Shown here piece after piece: positions 1 to 8,069 of a stretch of DNA of 64,000 bases (within the stretch, counting starts at the first letter, position 1; every line of letters begins with the position of its first letter). Both the position numbers and the translations under genes were made by a program. The notes under the pieces are model-generated. The model did no database searches and was not told the DNA's origin. It worked only from the letters and a program-made list of their open reading frames with translations. The DNA is from Leucobacter salsicius M1-8 (GTDB taxonomy: Bacteria; Actinomycetota; Actinomycetes; Actinomycetales; Microbacteriaceae), in NCBI RefSeq assembly GCF_000350525.1, contig NZ_AOCN01000019.1, positions 186,001 through 250,000 on the forward strand. The letters are read 5' to 3'.

Positions 1-1
1 A

Positions 2-328
2 TCGCTGCCGCTCTCGGGCGATGAGTTCTACCTCTCACTCGCGCCGTACCAAACGCAGACGCACCCGTGCGAGTTCCACGTTCCCACCTCCTGCGTCGGC
101 GAGATGCAGGCTGCCGATGTGCAGCTTCGCGTTACCAACGTCGCAACTGGCGAGGTGGTGCTCGAGCAGTCCACGCAGACCGAGGACAACGGCTTTGTGG
201 GGCTCTGGCTACCGCGCGACGGGGAGTTTCGCATCGAGGTGACGGCCGGCGGAGTGAGCGGCGAACAGGTTGTGCGCACCGGCGACCAAGACCCCACCTG
301 CATTACGACCCTGCAGCTGCAGGCGTAA
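2..328 (+). CDS. CueP-family metal-binding protein, C-terminal part (5' end outside window)
   Basis: The open frame enters from the left edge and ends at TAA 326-328, leaving about 108 residues. Three cysteines are spaced as in the periplasmic copper protein CueP of Salmonella: a CEFHVPTSC segment (two Cys eight residues apart) and a third Cys 69 residues later in DPTCITTLQL, near the C-terminus. The NGFVGLWLPRDG stretch also fits the family. Family members bind copper outside the cytoplasm. The signal peptide or lipobox would lie upstream, outside the window, so location cannot be checked. The family call rests on the Cys pattern and these motifs. Confidence 0.72.
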   Translation, partial: SLPLSGDEFYLSLAPYQTQTHPCEFHVPTSCVGEMQAADVQLRVTNVATGEVVLEQSTQTEDNGFVGLWLPRDGEFRIEVTAGGVSGEQVVRTGDQDPTCITTLQLQA

Positions 329-376
329 CGACAGGGCACTGAAGATGCCCTCGAGGTACGGGCGTACCCTGGGAGC

Positions 377-1810
377 ATGACCGGATCATCCAGCATTCCG
401 CTGCCCCTCGAGCGCGCGTTCGCAGACGCGTTCCCTGAGCTGGGGGTGCCGTGGGAGTCGATCCGGCCCGCGAATCCTCAGCTCACCGTGTTGAATGAAC
501 CGCTCGCGCGCGAACTGGGGCTCGACCCCGAGGCGTTGCGCACGGAGGCGGGCGTGCGCGCGCTGCTCGGCAACGATCTCGCGAGCGGGGCGAAGCCCGT
601 CGCGCAGGTGTATGCCGGGCACCAGTTTGGCAGCTACTCGGCCAGGCTCGGGGATGGCCGTGCGCTGCTCCTGGGCGAGCTGCGCACCTCGCGCGGCACC
701 CTACTCGACGTACATCTCAAAGGATCTGGACCCACCCCGTTCTCGCGCGGGGGCGACGGCTTCGCGGCCCTCGGTCCGATGCTGCGAGAGTACCTCGTGA
801 GCGAGGCGATGCATGTCCTCGGCATCCCCACGACCCGGGCGCTCGCGGTGATTTCGACCGGGCGGCGCATCGAGCGCGACGGTGACCTCGTGCCCGGCGC
901 GGTACTCGTGCGCGTGGCCGCGAGCCATCTACGCGTCGGTACGTTCCAGTACGCGCGGGCCACTAGCGATACGGATCTGCTTGCGCGGCTCGTGAGCTTC
1001 GCGCTCGAACGCCACGCTCCGGATCGCGTCGCCTCCGTGACGCCCGCACTCGAACTGCTGGACCACGTCGTCGCGGGCCAGGCGGCACTCATTGCGCGGT
1101 GGACCCTTGCGGGGTTCGTGCACGGCGTCATGAACACCGACAATATGACGATCTCTGGTGAGACGATCGACTACGGGCCTTGCGCTTTTCTTGACCGCTA
1201 CGACCCCGCAGCCGTGTTCAGTTCGATCGACCGGCAGGGGCGCTACGCGTATGGGGCGCAGCCGAGCGTGGCGCTGTGGAACCTGACACGGTTCGCTGAG
1301 GCGCTCTTGCCGCTAATCGCGGGGGAGGTCTCTGGCAGGAAGGCCGCTGTCGGGCAGGCCGCTGGTGGGCAGTACACCGAGGCAGGCGCTGACGCAGACG
1401 GTGCGTCTGAGGCAGCCATCGAGGCGGCCCGCGACGTGTTGGCCTGCTTCGGCCCCGCCTACGATTCGGCGTGGACCGATGGCATGCGCGACAGGCTCGG
1501 GCTCGGGGCGGGCGTGGTGAGCGATGCCGAAGTGGTGCAGCGCGCAACCGAGACGCTGACCCGGATCGAGTATGAGCACGGTGACTACACGCTCTCGATG
1601 CGTGCGGAGAACGAAGCGAACCCCCTGTATGTTGCCCGCAACGCGCTGCTCGATGAGGCGCTTGCCGCTGCCACCGCGGGGGACCTAGGACCGTTTGAAC
1701 AGATGCTTGCTGCCGTGACCGACCCCGCACATGAGCGCGCGGGCTTCGAGCGACTCGCCGAGCCTCCCGCGGCGGGCGCACGCAGGTTCATCAGTTACTG
1801 CGGTACATAA
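377..1810 (+). CDS. selO: SelO (YdiU) protein adenylyltransferase pseudokinase
   Basis: 477 residues, close to the usual length for the family. SelO transfers AMP from ATP to Ser, Thr or Tyr hydroxyls of target proteins, with a link to redox stress. Visible family landmarks are QVYAGHQFG, LGDGRALLLGE, HLKGSGPTPFSRGGDG with K115, the helix-C Glu E138 in LREYLVSEAM, RVAASHLRVGTFQ, and NTDNMTISGETIDYGP with D255, N256 and D265. The last three match the catalytic and metal-binding trio of the characterised Pseudomonas enzyme with a small offset. The protein ends FISYCGT, with Cys where many eukaryotic homologues carry selenocysteine. Residue 129 is Phe in GDGFA, where the family normally has a basic residue. 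ATG start; no close neighbour suggests an operon. Confidence 0.93.
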   Translation: MTGSSSIPLPLERAFADAFPELGVPWESIRPANPQLTVLNEPLARELGLDPEALRTEAGVRALLGNDLASGAKPVAQVYAGHQFGSYSARLGDGRALLLGELRTSRGTLLDVHLKGSGPTPFSRGGDGFAALGPMLREYLVSEAMHVLGIPTTRALAVISTGRRIERDGDLVPGAVLVRVAASHLRVGTFQYARATSDTDLLARLVSFALERHAPDRVASVTPALELLDHVVAGQAALIARWTLAGFVHGVMNTDNMTISGETIDYGPCAFLDRYDPAAVFSSIDRQGRYAYGAQPSVALWNLTRFAEALLPLIAGEVSGRKAAVGQAAGGQYTEAGADADGASEAAIEAARDVLACFGPAYDSAWTDGMRDRLGLGAGVVSDAEVVQRATETLTRIEYEHGDYTLSMRAENEANPLYVARNALLDEALAAATAGDLGPFEQMLAAVTDPAHERAGFERLAEPPAAGARRFISYCGT

Positions 1811-1870
1811 GCATTCGGTCATCGGTGGGGGCGAGCGCAGCTTCTGCGGTGCAGAATAGTGGGGCCTGTT

Positions 1871-1905
1871 GCTCCTGCGGCGGTGTTATGGTTCTTCGCA
1901 GGAGC
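1871..1905 (+). terminator. Hairpin downstream of selO, possible terminator
   Basis: Nine-base perfect inverted repeat GCTCCTGCG (1871-1879) and CGCAGGAGC (1897-1905) with a 17-base loop, 61 bases after the selO stop. Only a short T-rich stretch follows, so termination is a guess. Confidence 0.35.
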
Positions 1906-1966
1906 TACGTTTGGTCATTGAGTCAATGATGTTGTCAATATCGTAGTTGTTGCGGTTTCAGTATCG

Positions 1967-2004
1967 AAATCATGATTTGACGACTGAATTAGTGTCGTTA
2001 TACT
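1967..2004 (+). promoter_or_regulatory. Near-consensus promoter with overlapping palindromic operator candidate (PACE gene)
   Basis: TTGACG (1977-1982) and TATACT (1999-2004) are each 5/6 to the housekeeping consensus, with a 16-base spacer. The 12-base palindrome AAATCATGATTT (1967-1978) overlaps the -35 box, which is a typical operator position. The surrounding ~120 bases are clearly more AT-rich than the rest of the window. The predicted start site lies about 70 bases before the GTG at 2082. No regulator gene lies next to it. Confidence 0.62.
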
Positions 2005-2081
2005 CGAATTACCGAGATTTTCGCGTTCTAGTGTGACCCAGAGTGTCTGCCGCAAAATCTTGTATCTATGGAGTGATACCC

Positions 2082-2717
2082 GTGACCGCCCCAGGCCACA
2101 ACCCCGCCGTGCCCGCGCACGCTGCCCCTCAGTCCGACGCCTCAATGGCTGCGCAGGATGTCTTCGCCACAGCGCAAGAGGCCCTCTCGACGGCGCAGAT
2201 TGCCCTGACATCCGCTGCCTCCCGGGTCGCGACCGCCACCGGTCAGATTGCGACCGCGATGGTGCACTCAAAGCCCCGCGACGCACGATTCTTCAATGAC
2301 GCTCCTGTACTGCGCCGCATCGCCTTTGTAGTCGGCTACGAGGGCTTCAGCCTGCTCTTCACGATTTTCGTGCTGGGTGCCTTGCTCGGGCACGGAGGGG
2401 GAGAGTCGACGCTCACCGCGGTGCTCGTGACCGTGACCGCCACCACCTGGAACTACGTGTGGAACATGATGTACGAGGCGTTCGAGCGCCGGCGCGGAAT
2501 GCGCGGCCGCGGCGCCTGGTCGCGTGCACTGCACGCGTTCGGCTACGAGGGCGGCGTGCTCATCTTCACGGTGCCGCTCGTGGCGTTTCTGTTGAACGTA
2601 AGCCTCTGGGAGGGGCTCATGATCGAGGGTGGGCTGCTCGTGTTCTTCCTGGTGTTTACAGTCGTCTACACCTGGGCGTTTGACCGAGTCTGCGGTCTGC
2701 CTGCCTCCGCACGCTAG
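2082..2717 (+). CDS. PACE-family efflux protein with long N-terminal extension
   Basis: Contains the tandem transmembrane-pair layout of PACE (AceI-type) exporters, which use proton flow to expel biocides such as chlorhexidine. Each half begins with an R-x3-x4-(Y/F)E motif: RRIAFVVGYE in the first and RALHAFGYE in the second. Each half ends with its own motif, TTWNYVWNMMYEAFE and VVYTWAFD. Four membrane helices are apparent. The first-half motif has Phe where His is usual. About 65 residues precede the first motif and form an Ala/Thr/Gln-rich helical segment absent from classical ~150-residue members. The GTG at 2082 is chosen because GGAG (2070-2073) is 8 bases upstream; an in-frame GTG at 2043 is the alternative. 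Substrate unknown. Confidence 0.8.
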   Translation: MTAPGHNPAVPAHAAPQSDASMAAQDVFATAQEALSTAQIALTSAASRVATATGQIATAMVHSKPRDARFFNDAPVLRRIAFVVGYEGFSLLFTIFVLGALLGHGGGESTLTAVLVTVTATTWNYVWNMMYEAFERRRGMRGRGAWSRALHAFGYEGGVLIFTVPLVAFLLNVSLWEGLMIEGGLLVFFLVFTVVYTWAFDRVCGLPASAR

Positions 2718-2874
2718 CCGGTACCGGTGGTGCGGGCAGTGTCGCACGCGGCGCAACCTGAGCGTTTGTTGATTTTTCGAGATGCGAACACTCCTGTGAC
2801 CTGCGCGTAACACAGCCCGCATACACTCGCATCAGCGCTTGGCGCAGATCGCGCACGCAAGAAAGGCAACGCTG

Positions 2875-3852
2875 ATGACTATCCGCATCGGAATCGTTGG
2901 TTACGGCAACCTGGGCCGCGGAGTAGAAACCGCCATCTCGGCTCAGGCTGACCTCTCACTCGCGGGCATCTTTACCCGCCGTGATCCGGGCAGCTTCGAC
3001 CCCCTGGGCGACGCCCCCGTCTACGCCCTCGCAGACATTGATGCTCACGCAGACGAGATCGACGTGCTCGTGCTCTGCGGCGGCTCCGCGAGTGACCTGC
3101 CGGTGCAGAGCCCCGAGCTCGCGAAGCGCTTCTCGATTGTTGACAGCTTCGACAACCACGCGCTCGTTCCCGAGCACTTTGCGGCGGTTGACGCGGCCGC
3201 GACCGAGGGCGGCACTACCGCCGTCATCTCGACGGGTTGGGATCCGGGCCTGTTCTCGATCAACCGCCTGTATGGCGAGGCGATCCTGCCGCAGGGTGAG
3301 ACCTACACGTTCTGGGGCCGTGGCATCAGCCAGGGTCACTCTGATGCGGTGCGCCGCATCCCGGGCGTGGCCGGTGCCGCGCAGTACACGCTGCCCGCGG
3401 AGGACGCCATCGACCGCGTGCGTGCGGGGGAGCGGCCCGAACTGACGACCCGCGAGAAGCACACGCGCGAGTGCTTCGTGGTGCTCGAGGAGGGTGCGGA
3501 TGCCGAGGCAGTACGCGAGGCAATCGTGACGATGCCCAACTACTTCGAGCCCTACGACACGACCGTGCACTTTGTGTCGGCCGAGGAGCTGGCGCGTGAC
3601 CACTCGGGTATGCCCCACGGTGGGTTCGTGATTCGCAGCGGCGAGAGCTCACCCGGCACGAAGCAGTCGATCGAGTACCGCCTCCAGCTGGATTCAAACC
3701 CCGAGTTTACCTCGAGCGTGCTCGTGGCTTACGCCCGCGCCGTCGCGCGCCTCGCGAAGACGGGCGACCACGGTGCAAAGACACCGTTCGACATCGCCCC
3801 CGGGCTGCTGTCGCCGAAGTCGGCCGCAGAACTGCGCGCAGGACTGCTCTAG
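2875..3852 (+). CDS. ddh: meso-diaminopimelate D-dehydrogenase
   Basis: 325 residues, similar to the Corynebacterium enzyme. It reductively aminates tetrahydrodipicolinate to meso-diaminopimelate with NADPH and ammonia, the one-step branch of lysine synthesis. A Rossmann motif GYGNLGRG sits at the N-terminus, followed by LCGGSASDLP, VDSFDNHA, STGWDPGLFS, WGRGISQGHSDAVRRIPGV and MPHGGFVIRSGES, all characteristic of Ddh. ATG 2875 is preferred over the upstream in-frame start because GAAAGG lies 8 bases before it and the protein then begins MTIRIGIVGYG. It is monocistronic, followed by hairpins and a convergent neighbour. Confidence 0.95.
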   Translation: MTIRIGIVGYGNLGRGVETAISAQADLSLAGIFTRRDPGSFDPLGDAPVYALADIDAHADEIDVLVLCGGSASDLPVQSPELAKRFSIVDSFDNHALVPEHFAAVDAAATEGGTTAVISTGWDPGLFSINRLYGEAILPQGETYTFWGRGISQGHSDAVRRIPGVAGAAQYTLPAEDAIDRVRAGERPELTTREKHTRECFVVLEEGADAEAVREAIVTMPNYFEPYDTTVHFVSAEELARDHSGMPHGGFVIRSGESSPGTKQSIEYRLQLDSNPEFTSSVLVAYARAVARLAKTGDHGAKTPFDIAPGLLSPKSAAELRAGLL

Positions 3853-3873
3853 ACGAGTCCGTTCTATACAGGA

Positions 3874-3939
3874 CTACGAGGCTGCTCGGTGGCCTCGTAG
3901 GCAATGTGGCCCGTGCACATCATGTGTACGGGCCACATT
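3874..3939 (+). terminator. Two consecutive hairpins between convergent genes
   Basis: First stem CTACGAGGC (3874-3882) with GCCTCGTAG (3892-3900). Second stem AATGTGGCCCGT (3903-3914) with ACGGGCCACATT (3928-3939), extendable inward. The second is flanked by A and T tracts on either side and could terminate both ddh and the facing flavoprotein gene. Confidence 0.65.
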
Positions 3940-3994
3940 TGTGTTGTAGGGGGATCGGATCCCGGCCCGCGGCCCGCGCGGCCAGTCACTCCGG

Positions 3995-5701
3995 CTACTT
4001 CACGTCCCTCGCCACGCCCCGCCCCGCGGCCCGCCCCGAAAACAGGCAGCCTCCCAAGAAGGTGCCCTCGAGCGCGTTGTAGCCGTGCACACCTCCGCCA
4101 CCAAACCCCGCCGCCTCGCCCGCGGCGTAGAGCCCGGGAACCGGCCGGCCGTCAGCATCGAGCGCCCGCGAATCCAGGTCGGTCTGGATGCCGCCGAGAC
4201 TCTTGCGCGTGAGCGTGTGCAGTTTGATGCCCACGAGCGGCCCGGCCGCCGGGTCGAGGATCCGGTGCGGCGCGGTCGTGCGGGTGAGCCGGTCGCCGAG
4301 ATACCGCCGCGAGTTGCGAATGCTCATCATCTGCGCGTCCTTCGAGAACGGATTCGCGACCTCCGCGTCCCGCTCCCGCACCACCCGCGCCACGTGCGCC
4401 GGATTGAGGAGCGGCTGGTCGGTCAGCCCGTTCATCTTCGCCACCAGCTCGGGCAGCGACAGTGCGGTCACGAAGTCTTTGCCGCGGTCGATGAACGCCT
4501 GCACCGGCCCCGGCGCACCCTTTCCCAAGCGGGTCTTGACGAGGAGCTTCTTGTCGCGGTTCGTGAGGTCGGGGTTCTGTTCCGAGCCCGACAGCGCAAA
4601 CTCCTTCGCGGCCATACGCGCCGTCACGACGAACCACGAGTGATCGTGAACCGCGAGATCCGGATCCGTGCGCAGCAGCCGCAGCGTGCCGAGCGTGTCA
4701 TGTCCCGGCAGCCCGGGCAGCGGGAGCCTGCGACCGAGCGCGTCGAGCCACAGCGGTGACGGCCCGGGGAGAATGCGTATCGCGTGGCCCGGCCACACGG
4801 GGTTCCAGTTGCGAATGCCCTCGGTGTAATGCCACATACGGTCGCGGTTCACGAGTCGCGCGCCTGCCTCGCCCGCGATGTCGATCATGCGGCCATCCAC
4901 GTAGGCGGGCACGCCCGTCACCATGTGCGCGGGCGGGGTACCGAGCCGCTCGGGCCAGAACTTGCGCACCAGCTCGTGATCGCCGCCGATGCCGCCGCTC
5001 GCCACGACGACCGCACTTGCGCGCAGCTCGAAGTCGCCCACAGCCTCGCGACTTGATGGGGCCCCGCGCGCGTTCGAGCTGTGCGCCAGTCGAGTGCCGC
5101 TGATGCCCACCACCCGACCGTCCTCCACAATCAGGTGATCGCAGCGGTGCCGGTGCAAAATTTGGGTGCCACCGCGCTCGGCGGCCTGCTCAGCGGCATC
5201 CGTGAAGGGCCGGATCACGCCGGTTCCCGTGCCCCACGGCACGTGAAAGCGGGGCACGGAGTTGCCGTGCCCCGTGGCGGTCAGGTCGCCACGCTCGGCC
5301 CACCCCACGACCGGGGTGAGATCGATGCCGGCCTCCCTGATCCACGAACGCTTCTCGCCCGCCGCGAACTCGACGTAGGCGCGCCCCCAGCGTTCAGCCC
5401 ACGTGTCCTCGCCCGTGTTCGCCGAGCTGGCGGGGCCGCCCGGGGCGTGCGCGCTGCGATCCCACTGCGCGCTGCCCTGCCAGTCCTGCCACGCGAGGTC
5501 AAACGAGTCGCGCACGCCAAAGCGGCGCTGTTCGGGGGTATCGACCATAAAGAGTCCACCAAACGACCACCAGGCCTGCCCGCCAAAGTCCTGCGGGCCC
5601 TCCTGATCCACGATGATGGTGCGTAACCCGGCCGCGGCGGTCTCACGAGCAGCCACAAGACCGGCGAGACCGGCCCCCACAATGATGACGTCAGCGTCCA
5701 T
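3995..5701 (-). CDS. FAD-binding dehydrogenase (fumarate reductase / ketosteroid dehydrogenase-like flavoprotein)
   Basis: 568 residues. The N-terminal dinucleotide fold VIIVGAGLAGLVAARE is followed by an acidic residue binding the FAD ribose (IIVDQEG), then GGQAWWSFGGLF. The C-terminal FAD contact region is GLYAAGEAAGFGGGGVHGYNALEG. This pattern belongs to the FAD-binding dehydrogenase group related to fumarate reductase flavoproteins and 3-ketosteroid dehydrogenases. The mid-region ALGRRLPLPG and an Arg-rich HTLTRKSLGGIQTD segment are typical of actinobacterial members. The true electron acceptor and substrate are not known. It uses the ATG at 5701 and is followed by the PlsC-like gene 32 bases upstream on the same strand. 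Confidence 0.82.
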   Translation of the reverse strand: MDADVIIVGAGLAGLVAARETAAAGLRTIIVDQEGPQDFGGQAWWSFGGLFMVDTPEQRRFGVRDSFDLAWQDWQGSAQWDRSAHAPGGPASSANTGEDTWAERWGRAYVEFAAGEKRSWIREAGIDLTPVVGWAERGDLTATGHGNSVPRFHVPWGTGTGVIRPFTDAAEQAAERGGTQILHRHRCDHLIVEDGRVVGISGTRLAHSSNARGAPSSREAVGDFELRASAVVVASGGIGGDHELVRKFWPERLGTPPAHMVTGVPAYVDGRMIDIAGEAGARLVNRDRMWHYTEGIRNWNPVWPGHAIRILPGPSPLWLDALGRRLPLPGLPGHDTLGTLRLLRTDPDLAVHDHSWFVVTARMAAKEFALSGSEQNPDLTNRDKKLLVKTRLGKGAPGPVQAFIDRGKDFVTALSLPELVAKMNGLTDQPLLNPAHVARVVRERDAEVANPFSKDAQMMSIRNSRRYLGDRLTRTTAPHRILDPAAGPLVGIKLHTLTRKSLGGIQTDLDSRALDADGRPVPGLYAAGEAAGFGGGGVHGYNALEGTFLGGCLFSGRAAGRGVARDVK

Positions 5702-5733
5702 GCCCCCATTGTGCTCCGACGCCGACGGGAATG

Positions 5734-6411
5734 CTAGAAGTCTCTTCCTCCAGAGGCGTGCTCGTCGACGCGCTCCTGGCCGGTCAGCTCGGCAATGGCC
5801 GACATAATGCGCTCGGTCGCTTCTCGCCGGGCCTGCCCGGCGGGCAGCACGGCCAGGTCGGTGAGCGGCACCGGCGCCCCGAAGCGCAGCTCGACGCGAT
5901 CCGGTCGCCCCGTAGCGGGATTCTTTAGATGGCGGCCCGTGCCGACGAGCCCAACGGGGACAACCGTGGCGCCAGTCTCGAGCGCGAGCCAGGCGGCACC
6001 GGCGCGGCCGCGGTACAGCCGCCCGTCGCGTGAGCGGGTGCCCTCGGGAAACACCGCGAACACACTGCCAGCTACGAGCACCTCGCGCCCGACATTGAGC
6101 GCCCCCTGTGCGGCGGCCGAGACATCTCGGTGCACGGGGATCGCCCCGATCTCGCGAAAGAACCAGCCGCCCAGGCGTGACCGAAATAGCGAAGCCTTCG
6201 CAAGAAACTGCACTTTGCGCGGGGAAAACGACGGAATCAGAATCGTATCGAGACCCGATAGGTGATTGCTCACGAGGAGCACCGGCCCTGCCATTGGCAC
6301 GTGTTCACGCCCAGACACCCGGGGGCGATACCTGAGCCACAGATACGGCGCCAAGATCGTTCGCCCGATAAAAAACGTCGGGCCGGGGCGCGGAGCGGGG
6401 GAGGAAATCAC
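5734..6411 (-). CDS. PlsC-like 1-acylglycerol-3-phosphate acyltransferase
   Basis: 225 residues from the GTG at 6411. The acyltransferase blocks are visible: NHLSGLD (the HX4D catalytic motif), the substrate-binding FPEGTRSRDG, and VVPVGLVGTG. Members esterify lysophosphatidic acid during phospholipid synthesis at the membrane. The frame stays open to 6654, but residues upstream of 6411 are unlike the family and would overlap the divergent ABC operon promoter, so the shorter start is preferred. The ribosome site is weak, so the start is uncertain. It lies 32 bases from the start of the flavoprotein gene on the same strand. Confidence 0.83.
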   Translation of the reverse strand: MISSPAPRPGPTFFIGRTILAPYLWLRYRPRVSGREHVPMAGPVLLVSNHLSGLDTILIPSFSPRKVQFLAKASLFRSRLGGWFFREIGAIPVHRDVSAAAQGALNVGREVLVAGSVFAVFPEGTRSRDGRLYRGRAGAAWLALETGATVVPVGLVGTGRHLKNPATGRPDRVELRFGAPVPLTDLAVLPAGQARREATERIMSAIAELTGQERVDEHASGGRDF

Positions 6412-6525
6412 CCACCGAGTGTAGCCCGCGCCGTGTGTACTGCTCTGGGCACGAGGCCGCCGTAACCGGCTGCCGGTCCCAGGAAAGACCCTGTGAATGA
6501 CTCGCGCCCGCCGCGACCACAACAC

Positions 6526-6537
6526 TAGGCTGGTGCA
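6526..6537 (+). promoter_or_regulatory. Candidate -10 element of the solute importer operon
   Basis: TAGGCT (6526-6531), a common actinobacterial -10 form, is followed by GGTGCA. The -35 region is weak. A start site near 6538 gives a ~33-base leader with the AAGGAGGT ribosome site at 6556-6563. The 12-mer at 6526-6537 recurs before secY. Confidence 0.45.
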
Positions 6538-6570
6538 CCAAGGCCCGCACCAATCAAGGAGGTGCCCAGC

Positions 6571-7383
6571 ATGATCGAGTTTCAGAGCGTATCGAAGCGC
6601 TTCCCAGACGGCTCCCTCGCGGTTGACGATTTCTCGCTCCAGGTGCCGTCGCACAGCGTCGTCGCGCTCGTCGGTTCTTCAGGATCTGGAAAGACCACGC
6701 TGCTGCGCATGATCAACCGAATGGTCGACCCGAGCTCCGGCCGGGTGCTCATCGATGGCGAAGACGTGCGCACCCGCGACGCTGTGCAATTGCGACGCTC
6801 TATTGGGTACGTCATGCAGCAGGGCGGCCTGCTGCCGCACCGCAGCGTGCTCGACAATATTGCGACGGTGCCACGGCTCACCGGCGAACCCAAGACGGCA
6901 GCCCGCAGGCGAGCCGCCGAGCTCCTCGACCTCGTTGGGCTCGACCGAGCCCTCGGCGCGAGGTACCCCGCCCAGCTGTCGGGCGGGCAGCAACAGCGGG
7001 TTGGGGTGGCCCGAGCGCTTGCCTCCGACCCCAACATTCTGCTCATGGACGAGCCCTTCGGCGCGGTTGATCCCATCGTGCGCCGTGAGCTGCAGGCCGA
7101 GCTCATGAGACTGCAGGCCGAGCTCGGCAAGACGATCGTGTTTGTCACTCACGATGTCGACGAGGCGATGCGGGTGGGAGACGAGATTGTCGTGCTCGAG
7201 CGTGGCGCGCACATTGCCCAGCGCGGCACCCCGGCCGAACTGCTGGCCGCCCCCGCCTCCGACTTTGTGCGTGACTTTGTGGGGGCCAACTTGGCCGATC
7301 GGCAGCTACACACGCGTGTGGTCGAGGGCCGAACGGTCGCGATTGACGAGCACGGCACCCCTGTGGGGGTGCTCACGCAGTGA
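6571..7383 (+). CDS. Opu-type compatible-solute ABC importer, ATPase subunit
   Basis: 270 residues. Walker A GSSGSGKT, Q-loop (YVMQQGG), signature LSGGQQQR, Walker B LLMDEPFGAVDP and the switch His in FVTHDVDEA are all intact. The DEPFGAVDP and HDVDEAMRVGD wording is typical of the glycine betaine/choline/carnitine group (OpuBA, OpuCA, ProV). The protein ends soon after the nucleotide-binding domain and has no tandem CBS domains, unlike OpuCA, so ionic-strength gating through CBS modules is not expected. The ATG at 6571 follows AAGGAGGT by 7 bases. It is the first of four overlapping genes. Confidence 0.92.
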   Translation: MIEFQSVSKRFPDGSLAVDDFSLQVPSHSVVALVGSSGSGKTTLLRMINRMVDPSSGRVLIDGEDVRTRDAVQLRRSIGYVMQQGGLLPHRSVLDNIATVPRLTGEPKTAARRRAAELLDLVGLDRALGARYPAQLSGGQQQRVGVARALASDPNILLMDEPFGAVDPIVRRELQAELMRLQAELGKTIVFVTHDVDEAMRVGDEIVVLERGAHIAQRGTPAELLAAPASDFVRDFVGANLADRQLHTRVVEGRTVAIDEHGTPVGVLTQ

Positions 7384-8069
7384 GCTGGTGGCTGAGTAAC
7401 TGGGAGCAGGTCGCGGGTCTTGCGGCCTCGCACCTCGCGCTGAGCCTGCCCGCGATCGCCCTGAGTCTCGTGATCGCGGTGCCGATCGGCCGGCTCGCGT
7501 TCGAGAGCCCGCGCATAGGCGGCGCGCTGTTGTCGGCCGCGAGTCTCGCCTACGCGATCCCCGCGCTGCCGCTGCTGATCATCGTGCCCGCCGTGCTGGG
7601 CGTGCCGCTGCGCTCGTGGCAGACGATGGTCACCGCGCTCACGATCTACGGCGTTGCGCTGCTGGTGCGCACCGCCGCCGACGCCTTCGCTGCGGTTGAT
7701 CCCCAGGTGCGCACCGCCGCGGTCGCCCTCGGACACTCCCCGCAGGCCATGTTCTGGCGGGTCGATCTGCCACTCGCGGTGCCGGTGCTCGTCTCTGGGC
7801 TGCGCGTCGTCGTGGTGTCGACGGTGAGCCTGGTCACGATCGGCGCGCTCATCGGCGTGCCCAGCCTGGGGTCGCTCCTCACCGACGGCTTTCAACGCGG
7901 CATTGCGGGCGAGGTTTGGACGGGCGTCATCGCGACAGTGCTGCTGGCGGTCGTGCTCGACCTCGCGGTCGTACTCGCGGGGCGGCTCCTAACCCCGTGG
8001 GCCCGGGCCGCAGCCGGACAGCAGGAGCGTGCTGGCGCACTCGCACGCTCCGGATCGGCCAACGCATGA
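7380..8069 (+). CDS. Opu-type ABC importer, permease subunit 1
   Basis: 229 residues, GTG start overlapping the ATPase stop by four bases, so translation is probably coupled. About six hydrophobic helices are present. The ABC coupling loop is in the region AAVALGHSPQAMFWRVDLPLA (EAA-type motif). VSLVTIGALIGVPSLGSLLTDG resembles OpuBB/OpuCB. It pairs with the next permease to form the membrane channel for glycine betaine, choline or a similar compatible solute. Substrate is inferred from family only. Confidence 0.9.
   Translation: MSWWLSNWEQVAGLAASHLALSLPAIALSLVIAVPIGRLAFESPRIGGALLSAASLAYAIPALPLLIIVPAVLGVPLRSWQTMVTALTIYGVALLVRTAADAFAAVDPQVRTAAVALGHSPQAMFWRVDLPLAVPVLVSGLRVVVVSTVSLVTIGALIGVPSLGSLLTDGFQRGIAGEVWTGVIATVLLAVVLDLAVVLAGRLLTPWARAAAGQQERAGALARSGSANA

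Noticed and set aside
2718-2874. ddh promoter with GTGACC and TACACT boxes
   Set aside because: The spacer is 20 bases, outside the usual range.
5734-6654. Full 306-codon frame of the PlsC-like gene
   Set aside because: The N-terminal ~80 codons overlap the divergent importer promoter and coding start and are not family-like; GTG 6411 fits better.
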